Part shown: positions 26,357 to 37,200 of the stretch, in pieces
How positions within the stretch are numbered: the stretch's first letter is position 1
Layout: the number at the start of each line of letters is the position of its first letter
Assembly: GCF_018736045.1 (NCBI RefSeq)
Contig: NZ_CP076132.1
Span: 3,643,501-3,707,500 of the forward strand
Direction: 5' to 3'
Length of the DNA stretch: 64,000 nt
DNA from: Flammeovirga yaeyamensis
GTDB taxonomy: Bacteria > Bacteroidota > Bacteroidia > Cytophagales > Flammeovirgaceae
The notes under the pieces: generated by a model
The model's database searches: none
Seen by the model: the letters and a program-made list of their open reading frames with translations, nothing else
Told to the model about the DNA's origin: nothing
Position numbers and translations under genes: made by a program

Positions 26357-27199
26357 ATCAGTAACGTTAAAAATATATATCATTACATTCAAGCATTAAG
26401 TCTTGATGTAGCTTTCGGTGCCATTTTTTGCTGTCAGTTTTTAGCAGTAATCAATGGCATTGTGCTTCCCTACTCTGTGTTCATATCATTAGGTACAGCG
26501 GTTTGGGTCATTTATACCCTAGACCATCTCCTCGATGCTCATTCTATTCAGCATACCGCCCATACTTTTCGACATGCGTTCCATCAGAAGTATAAAAAAA
26601 CAATTGGTGCTGTATGTTTAATTGTTGGAGTAATTGGTTTAGCCAACACCTTCCTTTTTCTTCCTGATGTAATCATAAAAAACGGAGTACTACTTTCTTT
26701 GATTGTTTTACTGTATTTAGGCATCATCAATCTTAAGATTTTACCTTTTCCTACCTTTAAAGAATTTACAGTTGCTTTTATTTACACCGCAGGAATTACC
26801 CTTCCTATCTTTAGTTTAATCGAAGAAATAAGCCTGTCTTTTGTCGCTCAAACATTAATATTCTTCGTGTTAGCATCAATTAATCTTTTGGAGTTTGCAC
26901 TATTTGATTTTGAAACGGATACCAAAGACGAACAATTATCAGGCACAAGAATATTAGGTCATCAACGCTTAAAATTTAGAATACAGGTGCTCATCATACT
27001 ATATATTCTTTTGATGATGGCTTCTTTCTATTTTTTAGGAATGGACTACCTCGTTCTTTTCACTTTCTTATTGATGGGAGCTTCTCTTATTCTTATTTAC
27101 ATCAAAGCTGACTTTTTCAGCAAAGACGAATACTTCCGAATTTTCGGCGATTTTGTTTTTCTATTTCCTGGGCTTTATTTACTCTATTTCCAATTATGA
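26357..27199 (+). CDS. UbiA-like multi-pass membrane protein, probable non-AUG start
   Basis: This integral membrane protein has about 280 residues and seven to eight helices. Its D-H-L-L-D-A motif in the first cytoplasmic loop recalls the Asp-rich site of UbiA prenyltransferases. The first conventional start is GTG at 26462, but the frame is open back to the stop at 26309. That extra stretch encodes an evident first membrane helix (SLDVAFGAIFCCQFLAVIN), which joins smoothly to the next one. No ATG, GTG or TTG exists there, so I place the start near ATC at 26357, two bases after the previous stop. ATA and ATT are alternatives. The stop overlaps the next ATG (ATGA). Confidence 0.6.
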   Translation: MSNVKNIYHYIQALSLDVAFGAIFCCQFLAVINGIVLPYSVFISLGTAVWVIYTLDHLLDAHSIQHTAHTFRHAFHQKYKKTIGAVCLIVGVIGLANTFLFLPDVIIKNGVLLSLIVLLYLGIINLKILPFPTFKEFTVAFIYTAGITLPIFSLIEEISLSFVAQTLIFFVLASINLLEFALFDFETDTKDEQLSGTRILGHQRLKFRIQVLIILYILLMMASFYFLGMDYLVLFTFLLMGASLILIYIKADFFSKDEYFRIFGDFVFLFPGLYLLYFQL

Positions 27200-27831
27200 A
27201 GGCCAATCAGTTTGATCATATTGCAAAAGTGTACGACCTTCTAGCAAGCTTCGTGTTTGGAAAAAAAATTATAGAAATTCAACAACGTACCTTTTATAGA
27301 TTACCCAAGAATAAAAAAGTTTTGATTATTGGAGGAGGAACCGGAAAAATTATTCCTTACATAGAAAAGCAACTTCAACCAGCTCATTTAGTGTTTTTGG
27401 ATTACTCTAAAGTGATGATCGAACTTGCTCAAAAAGTAGATTACAACGGTCTTATTGAATTTATAAATGATAGTTATGAGGTGTTATTCAAGCAAAAAGA
27501 AGAATATGATATTATCATCACCAACTTCTTTTTAGACGTCCTCACTCCGTCCCAACTATCTGATGTACTCCCAAAGATCCGAACCTTAATGAAAGACGAT
27601 GGTTATTGGGTAGTAAGCGATTTTAGAATTGATCCTCATCCCAAGAAAAAGTATTTCCATTGGGCTTTACACAAAACGATGGTTTTATTTTTTAAAGTAA
27701 CTGCCAACCTGAAGAACACGACGTTACCGGATTACATCAAAGAGATTGAAGCGACAAAACTGTATAAAAAAAGAGCAGTAAAATATGCCTATTTCGACAT
27801 GATGTTTACTGCTCTCTTTTCCAAAAAGTAA
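27196..27831 (+). CDS. Class I SAM-dependent methyltransferase
   Basis: This 211-residue methyltransferase has motif I VLIIGGGTGKIIPYI at about residues 47-61, the acidic end of strand 2 in LDYSKVMIELA, and the post-motif strand DIIITNFFLDVLT. The region around residue 140 (DDGYWVVSDFR) is motif III-like. The N-terminus FDHIAKVYDLLA is typical of UbiE/COQ5-like enzymes. Its ATG overlaps the stop of the UbiA-like gene, so the pair may act in one lipid or quinone-type pathway. That link is inference. Confidence 0.85.
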   Translation: MKANQFDHIAKVYDLLASFVFGKKIIEIQQRTFYRLPKNKKVLIIGGGTGKIIPYIEKQLQPAHLVFLDYSKVMIELAQKVDYNGLIEFINDSYEVLFKQKEEYDIIITNFFLDVLTPSQLSDVLPKIRTLMKDDGYWVVSDFRIDPHPKKKYFHWALHKTMVLFFKVTANLKNTTLPDYIKEIEATKLYKKRAVKYAYFDMMFTALFSKK

Positions 27832-27837
27832 TATCAA

Positions 27838-28338
27838 TTAAAACTTAACCGATATAAAACTACTTCTAGTTACTTGCACCTCTCTATCTCTATCTAGTAC
27901 ATAAGAACGATATTTAAACTTTAAGCTATCGCCCTCAATAGAAACATGATAATCTTCGTTGTTATATTCGTCTAAAACAATACCATCAATTGTAAAGGTA
28001 TCGTCATTAACTGTAATATTCTGATCACTTGGAATCTGCCACAACACCTTATTACCATTGTGCACACTATCTGAGATAATTAACGACCAAGAAAAACTAT
28101 CATATGGGTGTACTACAATCTGACGGTTGGTTGGTTTATATTCGATAAAACCCTCAAATTTTTGAGAATGAATCGGAGTTGTATCAGTTGGCTTTGCATA
28201 ATAATCTACAGTCGATTCGTAAAGGTAATTTCCTCTTTCTGGGGAGTTATCGTCTATATCACTATCAAAAATTTCACTACCACAACTGCCTAATAAAAGT
28301 AGTAAACATAAAAGGTTTAATTTGTATATGTATTTCAT
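27838..28338 (-). CDS. Lipoprotein of unknown function
   Basis: This 166-residue lipoprotein has a signal with five leucines in a row and the lipobox L-L-G-S-C. The mature part is Asp/Asn-rich and predicted beta-rich (FEGFIEYKPTNRQIVV, DTFTIDGIVLDE), like small periplasmic beta-sandwich proteins. It is encoded directly downstream of a beta-barrel gene with a one-base overlap (TAATG), so they are translationally coupled. The two may form an outer-membrane pair; the function is unknown. Confidence 0.75.
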   Translation of the reverse strand: MKYIYKLNLLCLLLLLGSCGSEIFDSDIDDNSPERGNYLYESTVDYYAKPTDTTPIHSQKFEGFIEYKPTNRQIVVHPYDSFSWSLIISDSVHNGNKVLWQIPSDQNITVNDDTFTIDGIVLDEYNNEDYHVSIEGDSLKFKYRSYVLDRDREVQVTRSSFISVKF

Positions 28339-29042
28339 TATCCTCCGAATTTAAAGCCGCAAATTAATTGAATCGATTGGTTGTAAAGCTTAGCATCATC
28401 AAAAGTAATATCCACTAAACCTCTGTAGTATCTCCATTCTAAGAAGAAAACATTCATGGCTGCACCAATACCTGCTGTCAAACCAAAGTCTCCTCCTTTA
28501 TATAAATGCCCTACATCGTTGTAATCAGAAAATAAATTTCCTTCTCTTCTTTGAGCATTTAAAATTGCGGAACCATATACTCCACCTTTGATATAGAAAT
28601 TATCATTTAAGTAATAATTAGCGTATACTGGGAAGTTAAAATAAAGAACAGATTCTGTAAAATTCACATTGGTTTCTGAATAACCTAACTCATGCCAATA
28701 GCCAGAATATTGAATTTTCTGACCCGCAGATTTAAACTGAGCATTAAAGTCAACAGACCACTGATGATCGATAAAAAAATTAAACTTCACACCGAAATCA
28801 AAGCCAGTTCTAGATCTCGAGCGTTCATTATCGTAAGTTAATCCAGTATTTAATTGAGGTATTGTTCCAGAGGGAAAAGACCACGATGGACCCAAATAGA
28901 TACCCCATTCATGTTGTCTAACTGGCTTCTCATAACTTTTATTTTCTTGATATTCAGGATTACTCCCCCCATCTTGAGTTTGCGAAAAGGCAAAAAGGGA
29001 AGAGAACAAACAACTAAAGAAAATGAGTGTTTTTAGTCTCAT
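28338..29042 (-). CDS. Outer-membrane beta-barrel protein
   Basis: This 234-residue protein has a signal peptide ending FAFSQ. Eight or so amphipathic strands follow: WGIYLGPSWSFPSG, FGVKFNFFIDHQWSV, SVLYFNFPVYANYYLNDNFYIKGGVYG and GLTAGIGAAMNVFFLEWRYYRG. It ends in SIQLICGFKFGG. This is the outer-membrane beta-barrel (PorT/OmpA-like) design common in the phylum. It overlaps the downstream lipoprotein gene by one base. Confidence 0.8.
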   Translation of the reverse strand: MRLKTLIFFSCLFSSLFAFSQTQDGGSNPEYQENKSYEKPVRQHEWGIYLGPSWSFPSGTIPQLNTGLTYDNERSRSRTGFDFGVKFNFFIDHQWSVDFNAQFKSAGQKIQYSGYWHELGYSETNVNFTESVLYFNFPVYANYYLNDNFYIKGGVYGSAILNAQRREGNLFSDYNDVGHLYKGGDFGLTAGIGAAMNVFFLEWRYYRGLVDITFDDAKLYNQSIQLICGFKFGG

Positions 29043-29124
29043 TAATTTGATATTTAGTAATAAAAATTGATGTAGTTTTAATTAAAATAGGTATTTTTCG
29101 GAAAACACACCATAAACACACACT

Positions 29125-29628
29125 ATGCTTACAGTAAAACTTAACGAACTTTCCTATTCTTTTATCAAAGACAAACAATCTTTGGTAGTAGACAAAAGAA
29201 AAGTAGATTTAAAATTAAAACATACACACTACAGTGTTATAGAAGCTACCTACAACAATCAAACATTTGATATCGAAATCTTAGAAATTGATGAGGAATG
29301 TAAAAAAGCAACCTTAAGAATTAATGGAAAGAAAGTAGAATTGGAGGGACAAACTTCTTTGGATAAAATGCTTGAAAAATTAGGTATGAATCAGAAAATC
29401 GAGCAGGAAGAAAAGCATATTCAAGCCCCTATGCCTGGGAAAGTTATAGAAATAATTTGCCAAGAAGAGCAGCATGTAAAAAAAGGAGACAACTTGATCA
29501 TCCTTGAGGCCATGAAAATGGAAAATGTGCTTAAAGCCCCTTCTGATGGCGTAATTGAAAAAATTTATGTTTCCAATAATCAATCTGTCGAGAAAAATCA
29601 GATTCTAATTGATTTAGAAACAGAATAA
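29125..29628 (+). CDS. Biotin carboxyl carrier-type protein
   Basis: This 167-residue protein has a C-terminal biotinyl/lipoyl domain at about residues 92-167 carrying E-A-M-K-M with Lys131 as the biotin site. It is preceded by APMPGKVIEI and followed by APSDGVIEKI. The N-terminal 90 residues are a beta-rich adapter. Stand-alone carriers of this layout serve acyl-CoA carboxylases (acetyl-, propionyl-) or decarboxylases in Bacteroidota. No carboxylase subunit is encoded nearby, so the partner is unclear. Confidence 0.88.
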   Translation: MLTVKLNELSYSFIKDKQSLVVDKRKVDLKLKHTHYSVIEATYNNQTFDIEILEIDEECKKATLRINGKKVELEGQTSLDKMLEKLGMNQKIEQEEKHIQAPMPGKVIEIICQEEQHVKKGDNLIILEAMKMENVLKAPSDGVIEKIYVSNNQSVEKNQILIDLETE

Positions 29629-29630
29629 AA

Positions 29631-29667
29631 AAAAATCGAGGGGCAATTTCACCCCTCGATTTTTTTA
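29631..29667. terminator. Bidirectional terminator
   Basis: The stem AAAAATCGAGGGG/CCCCTCGATTTTT has an 8-base loop. It sits between the convergent carrier gene and the lipoprotein gene ending at 29665, and can serve both. Confidence 0.9.
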
Positions 29668-30288
29668 TATTTCATCTGAAGAAATTTCTTGTTTTATTTT
29701 ATAAACTCCTGTTGGAGCAATTTCGTACCACTTCCCGTACACCTCTTTTTCTTCTCCTGTTCTATTATTGATCAAGATTAACTGATAAGACAATTGTCTT
29801 TTTCTAAATTCTGTATCAACATAAAATCTAGAACTACCTTCTGAAGCAACAATCACATCTTTTATTTGGTTGTGCTCACTTTCTACAATATGATCTAACC
29901 GATTATAAACAGCCTTTTTCCCTTCTAAAAAATGTATTTGGTTTCCCTCTACTTGGTAAGGAATTTCCACTGAAACCTCCTGATCTTTTAACCATAAAAA
30001 AGCTTCCTTAGCCTCACACCTAAAGTAAGATCTTTTATTCTCACGAATCGGATGGATAGGCATTGTCACATCATTGGGTAGACCATTAAAAGACAACTTC
30101 GGTACCTTTTTCTGAAAAAGAGAATCTGTATCTTCTGGAGATTTAAAAAATTTCAACTCTTTAAAAGCATACTCCTCTTCTACTTCTAAAACAATTTCTT
30201 CAATTTTGGGTGTTTGATCAATGTTGGGATTGCATGAAAAAGAAAAATATCCACACAATATCAACAGGATAAATTGATAAGTTTTCAT
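29665..30288 (-). CDS. Lipoprotein of unknown function
   Basis: This 207-residue lipoprotein has the lipobox F-S-F-S-C (Cys19). The mature part is beta-rich and charged, and begins with an acidic helix-like stretch (IEEIVLEVEEEYAF). No catalytic motif is visible. It is encoded 42 bp downstream of the methyltransferase-like gene on the same strand, but a functional connection is not apparent. The terminator overlaps its stop region. Confidence 0.75.
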   Translation of the reverse strand: MKTYQFILLILCGYFSFSCNPNIDQTPKIEEIVLEVEEEYAFKELKFFKSPEDTDSLFQKKVPKLSFNGLPNDVTMPIHPIRENKRSYFRCEAKEAFLWLKDQEVSVEIPYQVEGNQIHFLEGKKAVYNRLDHIVESEHNQIKDVIVASEGSSRFYVDTEFRKRQLSYQLILINNRTGEEKEVYGKWYEIAPTGVYKIKQEISSDEI

Positions 30289-30330
30289 TGTCCAATTAGT
30301 CTTTGTAATATAGTTTTTGTTTTATAGTTA

Positions 30331-31005
30331 TTATTTGATGACCAACATTTCGTTGGCTCCTTTCTGAAACTCGTATTCTACTTTTTGTAAAAGCACCATG
30401 TTCTTACCTGCATAATTTTTAATGATATCATCAAGAAGTTCGGTACGTTCACCATTTAGATTAACTATAGGAAAAATTCTAACTTCTTCTGCCACTCTCA
30501 ACATTTCATTAATAGCTTGAATATGAAAATCCAATCCTAAATCAGAGTACAGTAATAAGAAATGAGAGCTTAGAGCGATATCAAAATCTTTATCCAAAAA
30601 GTATGTTTTTGCAGGTAACTCGTGTGAGATGTACCTTCTATCTGATTTACCTTCTTCAAAATCTTCCAGAAAAGTATTCATGGCATCCATACGAATGTCC
30701 TCTAAATCATCAAGATCTTTGATAGTACTCCAAACAAATTTTTCTTGATTGTATTTTGTTTGTTCAAGCACAATATCTCTAGTTTCTTCGATTCTTTCTC
30801 TTATTTCATTTTCTGAAAACTGATAAATGGGATCTAAAGAGACTACAGATTTACCATTCGAGGTCATTTCTTGATTGAAACTTGCTGGGCCATCTCCAAA
30901 ACCGATAAGTTTTTTATCCAAGTCGGTATCAGATAGTGAGAACATTTTAACGTATTCCTCTAGGGTTCTTCCCCAAGGCACAGTTGTATTTAGCTTAAAG
31001 GTCAT
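30331..31005 (-). CDS. SAM-dependent methyltransferase-like protein
   Basis: This 224-residue soluble protein begins with TVPWGRTLEEYVKMFSLSDTDLDKKLIGFGDGPASFN. The segment L-I-G-F-G-D-G-P-A-S-F resembles a motif I glycine loop, and S-L-D-P-I-Y would supply the strand 2 acid. Bacteroidota proteins of this type are usually annotated as methyltransferases. The C-terminal MLRVAEEVRIFPIVNLNG fits a Rossmann-fold methyltransferase. The substrate is unknown, and some conserved motif residues are weak. Confidence 0.7.
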   Translation of the reverse strand: MTFKLNTTVPWGRTLEEYVKMFSLSDTDLDKKLIGFGDGPASFNQEMTSNGKSVVSLDPIYQFSENEIRERIEETRDIVLEQTKYNQEKFVWSTIKDLDDLEDIRMDAMNTFLEDFEEGKSDRRYISHELPAKTYFLDKDFDIALSSHFLLLYSDLGLDFHIQAINEMLRVAEEVRIFPIVNLNGERTELLDDIIKNYAGKNMVLLQKVEYEFQKGANEMLVIK

Positions 31006-31033
31006 AATTAGTTTTGGTCACATATAAGTCAAA

Positions 31034-31100
31034 TAAATATGATATTCTAGGCTGATTTAATTGGATTTAGTCAGGTCGTAAAATCGAAATATCATATTTA
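31034..31100 (-). promoter_or_regulatory. Inverted repeat upstream of the methyltransferase-like gene
   Basis: TAAATATGATATT at 31034-31046 is perfectly inverted as AATATCATATTTA at 31088-31100, with a 41-base spacer. It lies 29 bp upstream of the start at 31005. It may be a two-site operator. Confidence 0.35.
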
Positions 31101-31192
31101 AGTTCAATTTAATTATATACCTCAAAATTTTCAAGAAAATTGCTTGCATCTTCTTTACCTACCTATAAATCAATCAAATATATTTGATGAAT

Positions 31193-31280
31193 AAAAATAC
31201 AAGGTTACTCACTTAGAATAACCTTGTAAATTGTCGCCTTATTTCAATAAAAAGATAGGCGAAAAATTCACCTATCTTTT
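31193..31280 (-). terminator. Two tandem terminators of the giant protease gene
   Basis: On the minus strand the first hairpin is AAAAGATAGG/CCTATCTTTT (31250-31280) and the second is ACAAGGTTA/TAACCTTGT (31199-31227). Each is followed by a T-rich tract. Doubling suggests that this transcript is well expressed. Confidence 0.85.
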
Positions 31281-31294
31281 GTCCCAATTCATTA

Positions 31295-34200
31295 TTATTT
31301 TACTACTACTTTACGAATAGTCTTTTTGACATTACTTTCCACCGATACTAAATAAATACCTGTAGTAAGTTGACTCACATCTAATGATGCTTTATTTCCC
31401 ATCACTTCTTCTGTGAATTGAAGCTTTCCTTCCAAGCTCATAAGTGAAATAATCATTCTACCTGAGGTTACTTCAGGACACTCAATATTCACTACATGCT
31501 CCGCTGGGTTTGGATATACTTTCACATTTGAAAGAAGGTCTAAATCAATAGAAGTTGGTCCTTCCAAAGAAGAGTTATCGTAGATAATTACAGGAATTTC
31601 CAATGTTGTGCTTTCTCCTTTATGATCCGTTGCCATTACTCTTAAAGAAGACTCTCCTACTTCATTCAATTTAAAGACTACTTTCTCTTGATCCATAAAT
31701 ACCTGAAGGTGATCAGACACTACCGATGGCTGAGAGAAAGTGATATCGTCACCGTCCTCGTCCATTACATAGTCGCTAATTTGTGCTTCATGGTAAACCG
31801 ACTCATCGATATTGAATTTTAAGGTGTCCATAATTGCTTGAACAGGTGCTCTATTCACATCAATTACTGCAACATTAATCGATTTCATTGTTGCCATACC
31901 GTGTTCATCTTTCAATTCTACTTCAAAAGTATAATCTCCAGCACTTTCGTGATCCGTAGGAAGGCTCATAGAAACGTTTCCATTATCATGTACTAAGGTC
32001 AACTCTTCATGAGCTGTTTCCACAGTAAAATCATGACCTTCTTTATCTGTTACCGTAAATGCAATGTGAAGTGTATCATTTTCCATCACTTCATACTGAT
32101 CATAAAGGTCATCGGTGTTAGGTGCTTGGTTCATCGATAGAGTTACTTTCACATTTTGCTGAGGAGTTTTGATATCATTCGAACGAACCACTATCTCAGC
32201 ATGTTGATCATTTAACATATGCTCTGCTGCTTTCACAGTAAAATTGACATCAGCATTTGTCCCTGCCTCAACATTACCATCAACTTGATCTAAGATAATC
32301 CAAGCGTTATTGACATAATCCATTTCAGCTGCTTTCACCATGTAAATATCACTGGCAAATCCACCGCTTTGAAGATCAAACCACTCTCCATCAAACTGAT
32401 ACATAAATCTGTTGATCGATCTTTCGCCTTTTGAAATACCTTGAGGGTAATTGATTTCAAATGGATAAGAGAAAATTACATAGAAATCTTCATTCGGATA
32501 AATCGCTACAACATCATCAAGTGCTACTTCGATCCACTCTCCAACACCTTCTCCTGGTTCGTTGTTGATAAAAGAATACGTTGCTTTACTTACGACAGCA
32601 GCATCATAAATCGACTCGCCTCCAGCTCTAATTTCTACAGAGATTTCACCACTTTCTAAGTTCTCATAATTCACATAAGTCATTACATGAGAAAGATTAA
32701 AACCATCTGTACCACCATTAAAGCGAGTTGCTCCAATAAAGTCTGCTTGACCTACAAAACCAACATACGTATCCGGTTGGTCTGACGAACCATGATAGAA
32801 TACTCTATTGAAATCATCTTGTACAGCATAAGAGACTAACTTATTAGATACCTCTGCTTCTTTCTTACTTAATACAACTTGATTGAAAGATTGAGATCTT
32901 GCTGCCGGATTAAATGATGTTTCACGGAAATAGTTTACCGTTAAATCATAATTCAATACCGATGCACCATCGTTGCCCAAATTAAATGAAGTTGCTTTCT
33001 CTTCAGTATTCGTATTCAACTGAACCAACACCTCATCTTCTTCAATATCCATTACAGGAGGTAAAACCGCTTCTCCATCAACCACAATCTTATGAACAGT
33101 ACCATCTGACAACGTTAATTTCACCGTATCGTCTATCACTTTTGGCTCAGATGGAGATAACTTCAATCTAAACCCACTAGAAGTATTTGGTGCAAGTACA
33201 ATAGGATCTCTCATGTACTTCACATCTCTCCAGAAAGTACCTCCAAAACCATTATCGGCTTCGTATTCACCTTTCAATTCATCCGCATTCACTAAAGTGA
33301 TGGCATCAATTTGTAATTGTTGCGTACCCGTATTTTTGATCGTCACCTCTTTGATGAAATCTTTATACTTCGATCCTAAGCTTTCGACAACAACTTCTCC
33401 GTAGTTTACTTCTGATGGAATATCCAATTGAGGAGCACCTGTAACCGTCAGCATCACTTTCTTCTCCAATCGCTCTCTATTAGGAGCATTTGATTGAATA
33501 ATCACTGATGCTTCATGCGTACCACCATACACTTTAGTAGCGTCTACTGTCAATGTTTTAGTAACAGACTCACCTACTTCCACCATCACTTTTGATGCAG
33601 GAGAAACAACAATTGCATATCCTTTACCAAAGTTTAAAGCTTTTTGATGACTGATTAACACATAATCAGACAAGTCTTCATTCTGTAAACCAATAGTCGA
33701 TAGATTTGACATCTGATCAGAACCTCTCTCCTCTGTTTTATACTGGAACTTCATTGTACCGTCTTTGTATAATATAGCCTGAACAGAAGTTGGATCGCCC
33801 ATACCAAACACGTTATCCAAATATTGGAAAGTAACGACAATTTTATAGTCGAAGATATGATAGAAAACACCTACATTTTCAGAACCCCATTTACCAGTAT
33901 TGTATCCACTTGGAGACCATAAAGGCAAGATGGAATTTGGAGCACGATCTGTTGGTAATTTCACATTAAACCACTCTCTTTCGAGTAAACCTGCAAAAGT
34001 AATTGCTCCGTTAAACCCGATATGCATCGAAGAATAAGGCTTACCATAATAGTTAAACTCCCATGGTAGGTCTACAGGATACCAACATCCTTCAGCTTCA
34101 AAAATATCGACAGAATCGTGGTTAATATGTTCTGTCCCTTCTAATCCAACAATTTCTATCCAAGAATATTCAGGGGCACCGAACTCGTCTGTAGATTTTC

Positions 34201-37200
34201 TATACGTGTAAGTAAATCTATTTACTGTATCTAGTGAAGAAGCACCCATCCTATCTTCGTACAACCAATCTGAACCTGAAGCAGCTACCTGCAATGTGGT
34301 ATCACCCGTATTATTAATGGTTAAATCAAATTGATCTTTTGTACCGTAATCTAAGGCAAAGTTGATCGATGTTGTATCCACATCAATAGCCGGTGCCTTT
34401 TTAATATCAGCCAAAACTGTCATCATCTCCTTAGAATTATCTTCTAAAGTGATTTCAATTTCTGCAGTATTCAAACCAATTAAATCAGAGAGAGCGGTGA
34501 TTTTATATGTCTGTGAATGATCTGATTTCACTGATGTTGCAATAGGTCCTTCCAACTCAAAACGATCACTATTCACCTGAATATTTGTCACGTTTAGATC
34601 AGCTGTACCTGTATTTTTCACAAAGAAGTTCTCCGAGAATACTTTTCCTTGATAAATTTCACCAAAGTCAATAGTATCTTTTTGAAGCTCCATAGAAGCA
34701 ACACCTCCATCAACAATATTCAATTGAATATTCGGTAACTGAGAATTATTGATTGGATCATCGTGAACAATATTGATGTTTCTATTGATGACTCCTTCGT
34801 ATAACTCCGATGTGTTTAATGTAATGTCCAAAGTGTTTGATTCACCCGGCATCAATACATCAGAAGCATTGGTAATATCAGTGATAATGTCTGGACCTGG
34901 ATAAGTAAACTCAATCGACATTTCATTCATCCATGTCATGTTCAAGTTTTGGTTATCATATTTTAATCCACCATAACCTGCTAACCTAAAGCCATCGTTT
35001 CTTTCTGAGTTTTGTATCAATACATGCCAATACTTTAACTCATTGGCCGACTTATCTTCAATGTCTTTATAGTTGATACGGATAGTACCATTATCATAAA
35101 TAACAAATTGAAGCGTCACCTGATCGTACAGTTTATTACGTTGAGAAATACCTTCATATTGAACAATCAAACGGTCCGATTCTACTTGATAGAATACTTC
35201 ACCTTGCTGAACAAACACATGTTCAGTTCCAATTGCTGAAACCATGGCAGCCAAACCACCACCAAAATACTCTAAACGAGGTGCATTTGATATTCTAACA
35301 GAATCTGAAAATGCCATCATTACTTGAGGAGTAAAGTATAATGTTGAATACTTCTCGTTGTAGAATGGGAATTCGAATGGCAATTCAATTGGGTAGTATT
35401 GTGTTTCCTTAAGGTTTCTATCGTGTAGTTTCATGAAATCGGTGATGTTCACCCCTGTATCTTTAATTTCAATCCACTCATAGTTTGTTTCTCCTTTATG
35501 ACTCACTCTTGGACGGTAACCGTACGTATGGAAATCCCCTTCCCATGCATCAGTAACTGATTCATCGGCAAAGCCAGGAATAAAATACGTCAATGGATAA
35601 GCACCATTATTGGATACTGTAACAGAAGTTTTCACCTCATCACCAATAGTTACATTGTCTACTATTTGATTCATAGGATCAACATTAATCTCTGAAGGTT
35701 CAGTACCCACACCGAATAATCTCACCTCATGAGAAACTCCAGTGGCTCCATCAAATTTTAAAATTGCATTGATGTTGCCTATTGATGTCGGCTTAAACTT
35801 AATCAGATAATCTGCTGTTCCTAATGCTTTCACCTGTGATTTAGGGTAAGCTTCCAATTCAAAATCACTACTTGATGAAGTTAGCTTTACGCTATTAAAG
35901 TTACCATATCCATTATTTACTAAAGTGATCGCTAACTCTTTTTCCACTCCCATAAACACGCTACCAAAATCCAAAGAACCCACTGACGCTAACTGAGGCT
36001 GTTGCTCAGCTACAGTTACTTTTATTGGCATTCTTAATTCAGGCTCGTTCACATCGTTAGAGTGAATAATACCTACACCATTGTAAGTACCATTAATTAG
36101 TGTAGAAGCATCTACATTTAATTGTGCTTCTAACTCGCTATTTCCAGATACTTCACCCATTCCAGGCGTTAACGTAATGTATTCTCCAAGGTGCTCATAG
36201 TTGGAAACGGCAATCATGTTCCACACAAAGCTTTCGTTTCCTTTTAACGCTTGAGGTAATGAGATCCACGTATTTCCCCAATCCAAAGAAATCAGAGACA
36301 TGTGTGATTCAGAAGGATTTGCTGTAGTTGTTGCTCCCAATGGATACAATGGTCCAGCTGGAATATGACATACCACAGTAAACTTCTCACCACTTTCGAA
36401 ATACAATTGCTCATTTAAACGAACGTAAGCGGTATGCTCTTTTCCACTGCTATTTCGATAAGGTTGAGTAAGCAATAAATAATCTTCAGTAAGAACATCT
36501 CCCTCATAAATCTCAAAGATGACGTCTTGTTTTTCAGGATCATGCTTTAACCAAAAACGAAGATCAGTTAAGTTAAATCCTTCTTCCTCATTCACATAAA
36601 AAATAGTTGCTGCTGAGTTAGTTAAAGTCGTGTCTGTATCTCCAAAAACAGTCGTTGGAAATTTATTACCATAAAATTTTTCGATTGTTTCGAAAGACAT
36701 TGGAGCTACCGCATTAGCATTGGCTACTAACTCCGCTTCTTTACTTGCCGAGCTAGTACCAATGTCAGCTAAGTTGGCGTCTTTGCCTTTTCTGATATTG
36801 GGTACAATAGGTTGATAATTCCATGACAAGCTTGTATTGATATGACGAGATGTAAACTCCCAACGTAACAATCCTTCATCCTCATTTTTGATCATTACAT
36901 TTTGAGTGATGTTGAAATCATTTGCTTGGTTGGTTGTCAGGCTGATGTTCTTCGCCTCTTCGTTTACATTAACTTTTGGACCAGCATTCGTTGTTCCCAT
37001 CAAAATATTTGATACCCCCGAGACATTCCCCCAACGGTCAATACTAACTACTGCGAAATAGTAATCAGTTACTCCATAAAGGTCGTTCACTTCAAAAGTG
37101 ACTTTATCACCTACTTTTCCTGTATTCGGAATTTCGAAACGGTAACGAGCTGAAGATAGATTATCGTTATTTAATTCTTCTGTGTGCACATAAAGTAAGA

